A stretch of 19,983 nt of DNA, from NCBI GenBank assembly GCA_964650945.1, contig CAZYXU010000055.1:1-19983 (forward strand). The letters run 5' to 3'. This document shows, in pieces, positions 7,109 through 12,809 of this stretch. The translations under genes were made by a program, and so were the position numbers. Numbering within the stretch: position 1 is the first letter of the stretch; each line of letters opens with the position of its first letter. This DNA comes from JAXGPF01 sp964650945 (GTDB lineage: Bacteria > Verrucomicrobiota > Kiritimatiellia > JAAZAB01). Under the pieces are notes generated by a model, which saw only the letters and a list, made by a program, of their open reading frames with translations, did not search any database and was not told the DNA's origin.

Positions 7109-7137
7109 AGACTAGCGCGCCGGCGCGCAAACGGCAA
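7109..7137 (-). promoter_or_regulatory. Possible promoter with a 14-bp palindrome in the spacer
   Basis: In the 101-bp gap before the DegT-like gene, the minus strand shows TTGCCG (7137-7132), a 17-bp spacer and TAGTCT (7114-7109), a weak promoter-like pair. Within the spacer lies the perfect palindrome GCGCGCCGGCGCGC (7115-7128). A palindrome between the two boxes is a usual operator position. GC-rich palindromes are frequent in this DNA, so this is tentative. Confidence 0.28.
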
Positions 7138-7160
7138 TATCAATTTCTGTCCGATACCTG

Positions 7161-7973
7161 TCAAATCCCGCCATGCGCGCTGGGCGGCACCCCGGTGAAT
7201 TTTTTGAAAGCGCGATGAAAGAGCGAATATTGCTTGAAACCCACCGCTTCGGAAACCGCCTCCAGTTTGATGGCCGGATTGGCGCTGATCGTGCGCTGCG
7301 CCTGCAAGACCCGGCGTTGCAGCACATAATGCTTGATGGGCAGGCCGATGTCCTTCTCGAACAGGCGGAATAAATGCCGTTCGGAGATATGCAGGAAGGA
7401 CGCCATCTCGCTAACGTTGAAGGCAACGGTATAATGCTCTTCGATGTAATCCAGCGCCCGGCGGACCACGGGATGCATAATGTGCTCGGAAACATTGGCT
7501 TCCGCCCGCTTGACCCGGCACATCAACTCCATCAGCATGGCCTGGTTGATCAATTGCCACCCCGCCCGGCGGTCCTTGCTTTCCCGGATGATTTTGCAGA
7601 TGATCTGCTCGATAACCGCTGCTTCGCCGCCCGTCAGACTGACATGCCGCTGCGTGGATAATACATCGTTCAATACCGCCCTGGGCCAGGCCATTTTTTT
7701 GACATCAAAAACCAGGCAGAATTTTTCCACCCGGCTGCCGGGCGATGACAACAGCCGGTGAATCTCGCGCGGCTGAATGACGATGACGGAATTTTTGCCA
7801 TAGGGAATGTTTTTTCCCTCAACAAAATAGCAGCCGGCCCCGTCCTTGACGAAATTAATTTCCATCTCGGCATGCCAGTCCAATCGGCCGGTATGAGAGA
7901 TTTGACGGCGGCAGCATTCCGTGATGATGAGATTATCCCGGGAAGTGAGGCGCCGGCAAGCTGGTTTGGCCAT
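7161..7973 (-). CDS. AraC-family transcriptional regulator
   Basis: This is a 270-residue regulator from the ATG at 7973. A cupin-like sensing domain (about 15-150, with DWHAEMEINFVKDG and the IVIQPREIHRL strand typical of AraC sugar sensors) is followed by two helix-turn-helix motifs at about 165-265. The first includes NVSEMASFLHISERHLFRLF and the second LEAVSEAVGFKQYSLFHRAF followed by KKFTGVPPS, which closely fits the AraC/XylS signature. It most likely senses a sugar or derivative and controls this cluster. A GTG at 7982 overlaps the stop of the deacetylase gene and is an alternative start; the ATG is preceded by GGTGA. It lies inside the operon, so it may control its own transcription, and it is the only regulator visible in the window. 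Confidence 0.92.
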   Translation of the reverse strand: MAKPACRRLTSRDNLIITECCRRQISHTGRLDWHAEMEINFVKDGAGCYFVEGKNIPYGKNSVIVIQPREIHRLLSSPGSRVEKFCLVFDVKKMAWPRAVLNDVLSTQRHVSLTGGEAAVIEQIICKIIRESKDRRAGWQLINQAMLMELMCRVKRAEANVSEHIMHPVVRRALDYIEEHYTVAFNVSEMASFLHISERHLFRLFEKDIGLPIKHYVLQRRVLQAQRTISANPAIKLEAVSEAVGFKQYSLFHRAFKKFTGVPPSAHGGI

Positions 7974-7978
7974 GATTT

Positions 7979-9151
7979 TCACCGGCCATGCGCCACCGTG
8001 CCGGCGACGATGGTGTAAAGAATATTCAACTCCTGGTCCAGGACCAGCACATCGCCGTCGCGGCCGGGGGCCAGGATGCCCTTGTTCAGCCCCAGCAATT
8101 CCGCCGGGTTGGCGGAACAGACGCGGCTGGCGTCGGCCAGGCTTTTGCCGAAAAGCCGGACGGCGTTGCGGAACCCGTCAATCGGGGTGAGCGCGCTGCC
8201 GCACAGCGCGTTGTCGCGTTCGGGATTGTCGGGTTCAATCAGCCGCACGCCGTTGTTCGGGCCGTCAATCCGCACCCGGCCCCAGCGGCGCGGGAGTTCG
8301 TATTCGCCGGGCGGCAGGCCGGCGCCGTTGTTGCTGTCGGTCACGAACGCCATGCGATTGGCTGGTTTGCAGCGGAAGGTTTTTTCCACCAGGAGCGGAT
8401 GCACATGCGTGCCGTCGGGGACGATCTCGCAGGCGATCCGGTCTTCCAGCAGCAGGTAATCGGTCAGGGCGGCCGGATAGACGCCGGGGTCCCGCATGGC
8501 CGGCAGCAGGAAGGTGTCGAAGAGGTGGGTCACCAGGCGCGCGCCGGCCTCCACCGCCGCGCGCGCCTGGTCAATGGTCGCGGCGGTATGCGCCAGGCTG
8601 CACACGATCCCGGCCCGGCTCAGGCGGCGGATCAAGGCGGGCGCATGGTCAATTTCCGGCGACATATCCCAAATCTTGAGATGCCCGCCGGCGGCCTTCA
8701 GCAGCAGTTCGGTGGTCTGGTCGGTGATGGGGACAATATCCTGGTTCAGCCCGCCGCCCGTCTGCGCGAGGTAGGGCGACTCGAGCCGGAAGCCGACGAC
8801 TTGCGGCACTTGGCGCAATTCATCCGTTTCGCGGCGATGCCGGCCCATCAAATGCGCGGAATGTTCCGGCGGGCCGAAAAATGTCGGCACAAACGCGGTG
8901 GCGCCGCACCGGGCTTCCTGCGCGGCGAAGTCGGCCAGCGGGGTTTCCGTGGAATCGTTCCCAATGCCGTGGGTATGCAGGTCAATCAAGCCCGGCAGCA
9001 CATAACCGCCGGCCGCATCCAGGACCGCGGCGGCGTGGCGCGCGTTTTTATCGATCGCGGCAATCCGCCCGTTTTCGATCAAAACCTGCGCCGGCGCCAG
9101 TTGGCCGTCCGGCAACAACACCCGGCCATTGCGGATCAACAATGTTTTCAC
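7979..9151 (-). CDS. nagA: N-acetylglucosamine-6-phosphate deacetylase-like amidohydrolase
   Basis: This is a 390-residue NagA-family enzyme. Visible metal and active-site positions, numbered from the GTG at 9151, are His59 and His61 (DLHTHG), Glu124 (LESPYL), His188 (LAHTAAT), His209 (THLFD), His249/His251 (DGTHVHP) and Asp272 (VTDSNN). The classic NagA motif LEGP reads LESP here, and THLFN reads THLFD, so substrate specificity may differ from GlcNAc-6-phosphate. No nagB deaminase is nearby, which strengthens that doubt. I chose GTG 9151 because AAGGGA lies just upstream; a TTG at 9166 would add five residues. It is followed by the AraC-type gene with stop and possible start overlapping, and it follows the URO-D-like gene by about 69 bp in one operon. 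It has no signal peptide. Confidence 0.8.
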   Translation of the reverse strand: MKTLLIRNGRVLLPDGQLAPAQVLIENGRIAAIDKNARHAAAVLDAAGGYVLPGLIDLHTHGIGNDSTETPLADFAAQEARCGATAFVPTFFGPPEHSAHLMGRHRRETDELRQVPQVVGFRLESPYLAQTGGGLNQDIVPITDQTTELLLKAAGGHLKIWDMSPEIDHAPALIRRLSRAGIVCSLAHTAATIDQARAAVEAGARLVTHLFDTFLLPAMRDPGVYPAALTDYLLLEDRIACEIVPDGTHVHPLLVEKTFRCKPANRMAFVTDSNNGAGLPPGEYELPRRWGRVRIDGPNNGVRLIEPDNPERDNALCGSALTPIDGFRNAVRLFGKSLADASRVCSANPAELLGLNKGILAPGRDGDVLVLDQELNILYTIVAGTVAHGR

Positions 9152-9220
9152 CTGCTTCCCTTTCAATTTCCGTCTAAAGTTCCGATAGCGAGTCCCCTGC
9201 GCGCCCTGACACCAACGCGC

Positions 9221-10408
9221 TCAATCCAGGGCTTCCAGCATGGCCGCCACATTGGCCGGCGGCACATCGGGCTGGATGTTATGCACCTGGCAGAAGACAA
9301 ACCCGCCGCCGGGCGCCATGATGTCCAGGTTGCGCCGGACGGCATCCGCGACGGCCGCGGGAGTTTTTTTATTCAAAACCGTCTGGGTATCAACGCCGCC
9401 GCCCCAGAAAGCGATCTCCGCGCCGAAATCGCGTTTCAGGCCGGCCGGATCCATGCCGGCGGCGCTGATCTGCACCGGGTTCAGGGCATCCACCCCGATT
9501 TCGATCAGGTCGGGGATGAATTCCCGGACCGCGCCGCAGGAATGGAACAAAATGGGCGCGCCGAAACTCTTTTTAACGTGCGCAAACAGGATTTTCTGAT
9601 ATGGCTTGATCATGGCGCGATAGGTGGCCGGCGCGAGCATGGGCCCGTTTTGCGTGCCCAGATCGTCGTTCAGCAGCACCACATCCACGCAGTCGCGCAA
9701 TTGCGGCGCCAGCCGGTCAATCCGCCGGCAGTAGCCTTCGAGCAGGCAGTCCAACAACGCGCGCGCCAGGGGTTCATCCGCCAACAAATCCATCATGAAA
9801 TTTTCATAGCCGCGCAGCAACTGTCCGGCGGCCAGAATGTGGCAACAGAGATTGAAAACCACGCAGGCGCCCGTGGCATGCATGGCCTGCGCCCGCTGGC
9901 GCAGGGCGGTGTCCGACTCATCCGCGAACCCCGGCCAGTCAAATCCGTAAATTGTCCGCTGGAAACGCGCCAAATCGGCGGGCGCGGTAATGTCGCGCAA
10001 CGGCGGATTGACCGGATCGAAGTAGTACCCGCCGGCGGGCCGGCGGGCGACGATCCGGCCGTCCGCGCCCAGCACAACCGTGGCGCCGTCGGCGGCGGTG
10101 TCTTCGCGCCAGAGTTGCGGCAACCAAACATCGAATCCCGCCGGATTATGCCGGGGCGTCCAGGCCGCCGGCTCCGGGGTGAGATTGGCGGCGTCAATTT
10201 TGAAACGCTGCCGGAGGTCAGCGTTGATATAAGCCACGTATTGGTAGGGCTCGAACACCTTGATCGCGCCGGGCAGGCCCAGGTGTGTTTGCAGTTTATG
10301 CAATGCCAAAGCCGTCATCCCGGATGATTCCGTCCCGCCCAAATCCCGGGGAACGCGGTCCGCTTCCCGGTGTTGCAGGGCGTTTAAAATTCTTTGGCGC
10401 GATGTCAT
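9221..10408 (-). CDS. URO-D-fold protein with HxC...C zinc motif, MtaA-like methyltransferase candidate
   Basis: This 395-residue protein has the uroporphyrinogen decarboxylase superfamily fold. The start SRQRILNALQHREADRVP is typical of the MtaA/CmuA-like branch, not of haem-pathway HemE. The C-terminal half carries NDDLGTQNGPMLAPATYR at about 247-264, then His289 and Cys291 (FHSCGAV) and Cys373 (GGFVFCQVHN). A His-x-Cys...Cys set at this spacing is the zinc site that activates the thiol acceptor in methylcobamide:coenzyme M methyltransferases. A corrinoid-linked methyl transfer or demethylation role is therefore plausible, but no corrinoid protein or activase is in the window. It starts 36 bp after the aldo/keto reductase stop, with GGGAG upstream of the ATG, and the deacetylase follows. 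The alternative is a paralogous sugar-cluster enzyme of unknown activity. Confidence 0.82.
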   Translation of the reverse strand: MTSRQRILNALQHREADRVPRDLGGTESSGMTALALHKLQTHLGLPGAIKVFEPYQYVAYINADLRQRFKIDAANLTPEPAAWTPRHNPAGFDVWLPQLWREDTAADGATVVLGADGRIVARRPAGGYYFDPVNPPLRDITAPADLARFQRTIYGFDWPGFADESDTALRQRAQAMHATGACVVFNLCCHILAAGQLLRGYENFMMDLLADEPLARALLDCLLEGYCRRIDRLAPQLRDCVDVVLLNDDLGTQNGPMLAPATYRAMIKPYQKILFAHVKKSFGAPILFHSCGAVREFIPDLIEIGVDALNPVQISAAGMDPAGLKRDFGAEIAFWGGGVDTQTVLNKKTPAAVADAVRRNLDIMAPGGGFVFCQVHNIQPDVPPANVAAMLEALD

Positions 10409-10419
10409 AAGGGAAGCTC

Positions 10420-10442
10420 CCGGCCGGCGGCATGCCGGCCGG
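10420..10442. repeat. REP-like palindrome, 9-bp arms
   Basis: CCGGCCGGC and its exact reverse complement flank a GGCAT loop in the 35-bp spacer between the aldo/keto reductase stop and the URO-D-like start. No U-tract follows on either strand, so it is not a standard terminator. Its core resembles the palindrome at 11482-11502. Confidence 0.55.
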
Positions 10443-10443
10443 C

Positions 10444-11433
10444 TTATTGCCGTGAATCAGTTTCTTTCCGGATGGCCGGGCCGGGTTTGTTCTTGGGCCG
10501 GCTGGGCATGCTGTTGGACCAGGTTTTCGGCGTCAGCAGCGCGTCCGGCAAGTCCGGCACGGCCTGGCGGGCGGCGGCGAGCAAATCCGGCGGCAAGGCG
10601 CCCAGGGCGAACAACTGCGTATTGCGCCGCATCTGCTCCACGGTTTCCACCCCGGTGATGACGGATGTCACGCCTTCCAGGCTCAAAATATAGCGGAGCG
10701 CCAACTCGTCCATCCCCATACCGGCCTGTTCCGCCAGCGCCTGCAACTGCCGGCGCGCGGGAATCGCCGCCGCCAGTTCCGGAATGATGTTTTCTTCCGG
10801 CATCAGCAGCAGCCCCTGCAAATAAACGCTGCGCGCAAACACCGTCATCCGCCGCGCCGCCGCGGCCGCCAGCACCCCGGAACGTTCATGGCGTTGATCG
10901 AGAATATTCATCGGCAGTTGCAAAGCCGCCACGCGGCCGGCTTCCGCCATGGTTCTGGCCGGGCCGGGCGCGTTGTCGGCGGAGACGCCGGCGTAGCGGA
11001 TCAGTCCGGCATCGCGCAGGCGCCACAATTCCTCGATGTATTGATAGTCGGCCTCCTTATGGAACAGGCACAGCGGCAGGACATCCAATTGGAGCCGGCG
11101 CAGGGAGGTTTCGACGGAAGCGCGGATAAACGCCGCGGCTTCCGCGGCGGCCGGCTGGCCGGCGATGGCCGCCACCTTGGAGACCACCGTCATCCGGTTC
11201 CCCAGGCCGGTGGCGCGCAAGGCGCGGCCCAAAACTTCCTCGCTGCTGCCGTAGATGGCGGCTGTGTCCAGGCAATTCACGCCGCCGGCGGCGGCACAGG
11301 CCAGGATGTCACAGACCGTCCGGTAGCCCGGCTGGCCGGCGCGATTGGCGATCCCGTAATTCAAGCCAAACTGCACCGTGCCCAGCGTCAGGCGCGACGG
11401 CCGGCATTCTTCCAGAAACGACATGGTTTGCAT
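10444..11433 (-). CDS. Aldo/keto reductase
   Basis: From the ATG at 11433 this is a 329-residue aldo/keto reductase. The opening LTLGTVQFGLNYGIANRAGQ is typical of the subgroup often found in sugar-metabolism and glycan clusters. The catalytic tetrad is visible: Asp56 and Tyr61 (NCLDTAAIYGSS), Lys86 (VVSKV) and His125 (LFHKE). It would oxidise or reduce an aldose or ketose with NAD(P)H. The start was chosen because GGAGG lies 5 nt upstream of this ATG; a GTG at 11511 would add 26 residues unlike the family. It is cytoplasmic. It sits between the HpaI-type aldolase and the zinc-motif URO-D gene, and both of its flanking spacers contain related palindromes. Substrate is unknown; the NADPH or NADH preference cannot be read here. 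Confidence 0.9.
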   Translation of the reverse strand: MQTMSFLEECRPSRLTLGTVQFGLNYGIANRAGQPGYRTVCDILACAAAGGVNCLDTAAIYGSSEEVLGRALRATGLGNRMTVVSKVAAIAGQPAAAEAAAFIRASVETSLRRLQLDVLPLCLFHKEADYQYIEELWRLRDAGLIRYAGVSADNAPGPARTMAEAGRVAALQLPMNILDQRHERSGVLAAAAARRMTVFARSVYLQGLLLMPEENIIPELAAAIPARRQLQALAEQAGMGMDELALRYILSLEGVTSVITGVETVEQMRRNTQLFALGALPPDLLAAARQAVPDLPDALLTPKTWSNSMPSRPKNKPGPAIRKETDSRQ

Positions 11434-11454
11434 ATACACCTCCGACGCTTGCGC

Positions 11455-11502
11455 CACCGGTTGCCATCCGGTGATTTCCAACCGCCGGCCGGATGCCGGC
11501 GG
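11455..11502. repeat. Pair of REP-like hairpins upstream of the aldo/keto reductase
   Basis: Two perfect hairpins lie side by side: CACCGG/CCGGTG (11455-11473, 7-nt loop) and CCGCCGGC/GCCGGCGG (11482-11502, loop CGGAT). They fill most of the 84-bp spacer between the aldolase stop and the reductase start. The second shares its core with the palindrome at 10420-10442. Paired short palindromes in operon spacers are typical of REP/BIME elements, but I cannot count genome copies. Confidence 0.5.
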
Positions 11503-11517
11503 CGCTGACACCCGCTC

Positions 11518-12336
11518 TTACGGCCCGCTGTAGACGCTTTTGGCCGCGCCTTTCCCGGCGGGCAACTTCGCCGGATCGGTGTCGGCCAGCATTTTATCGC
11601 AATATTGGCTCAGGGCAATGACATCGGCGCCGATATTGATGAATTGATAACCCATGTCGGCTAATTCCTGAAATGTCGCCGGGCCGCCCACCGTGCCGGC
11701 GAATTTGCCATGGGCGCGCGCCGCCGCCGCCACACGCCGCCGGGTTTCCAGCAGGCGCGGATGGTTGAAATCGCCCGGTGCGCCGATGCCCTGGCTGAAG
11801 TCGCCCGGGCCGAAGAACAGCATGTCAATGCCCGGCACGGCGGCGATTTCTTCCAGGTCATCCAGCGGCTCGGGGTCTTCGATTTGCACGACGATAAACC
11901 GCTGTGCATTGGCCTGGCGGATGTAATCGGTGAACGGAATGCGGCAATAAGCGCCATCGGCATTGCCGCCGTCGGCGGGCCGGCGGCCGACGGGGTGGAA
12001 GCGGGTCATGCGCGCCACCTGGCGGGCGTCGGCCAGGCTCATGATATGGGGCACCATGATGCCGGTGGCGTCCAATTCCAGCGGCCGGATATAATCGCTG
12101 TACCCGCCGCGCGCCACCCGCACCATCACATCCATGTCATACCCGCGCGCCGCCCAGACGCCGGCTTCGATCGCCGCCCAGTCGTTGGGCACGTGTTCCA
12201 TATCCAGCCAGATGCAGTCAAACCCGGACTGCGCCACGATTTCCGTCACCCGGGCGTCGGCCAGGTTGGATTTGAAGCAGCGCACGATTTCACCCGCCCG
12301 TAATTTCCGCAATACCCGGCTTGGCCGCATTTGCAT
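11518..12336 (-). CDS. HpcH/HpaI-family aldolase (2-keto-3-deoxy-acid aldolase type)
   Basis: This 272-residue TIM-barrel class II aldolase keeps the family active site: His48 in WLDMEH (catalytic base), Arg73 in VRVAR, Glu153 in VQIEDP and Asp179 in GPGDFS (divalent metal ligands). Relatives cleave 2-keto-3-deoxy sugar acids such as KDR, or 4-hydroxy-2-oxo-heptanedioate, into pyruvate plus an aldehyde. In a sugar-utilisation cluster the sugar-acid type is more likely, but no matching dehydratase is present. The ATG at 12336 has GAGGT 5 nt upstream. The upstream 463-bp spacer is made of repeats and an assembly gap, so its promoter cannot be judged. It is followed after 84 bp by the aldo/keto reductase. 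No signal peptide is seen. Confidence 0.9.
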   Translation of the reverse strand: MQMRPSRVLRKLRAGEIVRCFKSNLADARVTEIVAQSGFDCIWLDMEHVPNDWAAIEAGVWAARGYDMDVMVRVARGGYSDYIRPLELDATGIMVPHIMSLADARQVARMTRFHPVGRRPADGGNADGAYCRIPFTDYIRQANAQRFIVVQIEDPEPLDDLEEIAAVPGIDMLFFGPGDFSQGIGAPGDFNHPRLLETRRRVAAAARAHGKFAGTVGGPATFQELADMGYQFINIGADVIALSQYCDKMLADTDPAKLPAGKGAAKSVYSGP

Positions 12337-12345
12337 AGTAACCTC

Positions 12346-12380
12346 TGTTCAGTGTTCGGTGTTCGGTGTTCAGTGTTCGG
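12346..12380. repeat. Heptamer tandem array (TGTTCRG)x5
   Basis: Five uninterrupted 7-bp units alternate A or G at the sixth base. The array begins 10 bp upstream of the aldolase ATG, so its minus-strand form is in the 5' leader of that mRNA. It is the same family as 2867-2894. Confidence 0.85.
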
Positions 12381-12752
12381 TTTAGTGGTCAGTAGCCCTG
12401 CCACTTTGTGCCTTTGATCCTCTGTCCCTTTGCCCCTTTGATCGCAGTGTNNNNNNNNNNNNNNNNNNNNNNNNNNNNNNNNNNNNNNNNNNNNNNNNNN
12501 NNNNNNNNNNNNNNNNNNNNNNNNNNNNNNNNNNNNNNNNNNNNNNNNNNCGGTTCAGTGGTCAGTATCCCTGCCACTTTGTGCCTTTGATCCTCTGTCC
12601 CTTTGCCCCTTTGATCGCAGTGTTCGGGGTTCAGTGTTCAGTGTTCGGTTCAGTGGTCAGTATCCCTGCCACTTTGTGCCTTTGATCCTCTGTCCCTTTG
12701 TGCCTTTGATCCTCTGCCCCTTTGCCCCTCTGTTCCTCTGTTCCTTTGCGTT
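12378..12752. repeat. 95-bp higher-order repeat with octamer arrays, interrupted by assembly gap
   Basis: Copy starts (CGGTTCAGTGGTCAG or a near variant) occur at 12378, 12551 and 12646. Copies 2 and 3 are exactly 95 bp apart. Each copy contains in-phase octamers TYTGNNCC (for example TTTGTGCC, TTTGATCC, TCTGTCCC, TTTGCCCC): five in copies 1 and 2, ten in copy 3 (12673-12752). The copies also carry TGTTCRG-type heptamers (12621-12648). Copy 1 differs from copy 2 at only two of 73 visible bases. The spacer has no gene; stray reading frames through it are low-complexity. After 12752 the unit decays and ends near the alpha-galactosidase stop. Confidence 0.88.
12451..12550. other. Assembly gap of 100 N
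   Basis: Exactly 100 unresolved bases lie inside the tandem repeat, a length often used as a placeholder for unknown gap size. Both flanks carry the same repeat copy, so the gap is most likely a repeat collapse and not a missing gene. Confidence 0.98.
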
Positions 12753-12792
12753 CCTTGTGTTCTTTTGTGGTGAATTAATTCCGTCTCTGCCC

Positions 12793-12809
12793 GCCGGTTT
12801 TAAACCGGC
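12793..12809. repeat. Inverted repeat across the alpha-galactosidase stop codon
   Basis: GCCGGTTT and AAACCGGC are separated by one T, giving 8-bp perfect arms that overlap the TAA stop (12802-12800). No run of T follows on the minus strand, so it is at most a weak or rho-assisted 3' end structure. Confidence 0.4.

Noticed and set aside
7988..10327. A 779-codon open frame on the plus strand antisense to the NagA-like and URO-D-like genes
   Set aside because: Its translation has no recognisable domain and mirrors high-GC third-position bias of the two well-supported minus-strand genes.
12346..12752. CRISPR array
   Set aside because: Units are 7, 8 or 95 bp and contiguous, with no unique spacers between repeats and no cas genes in the window.
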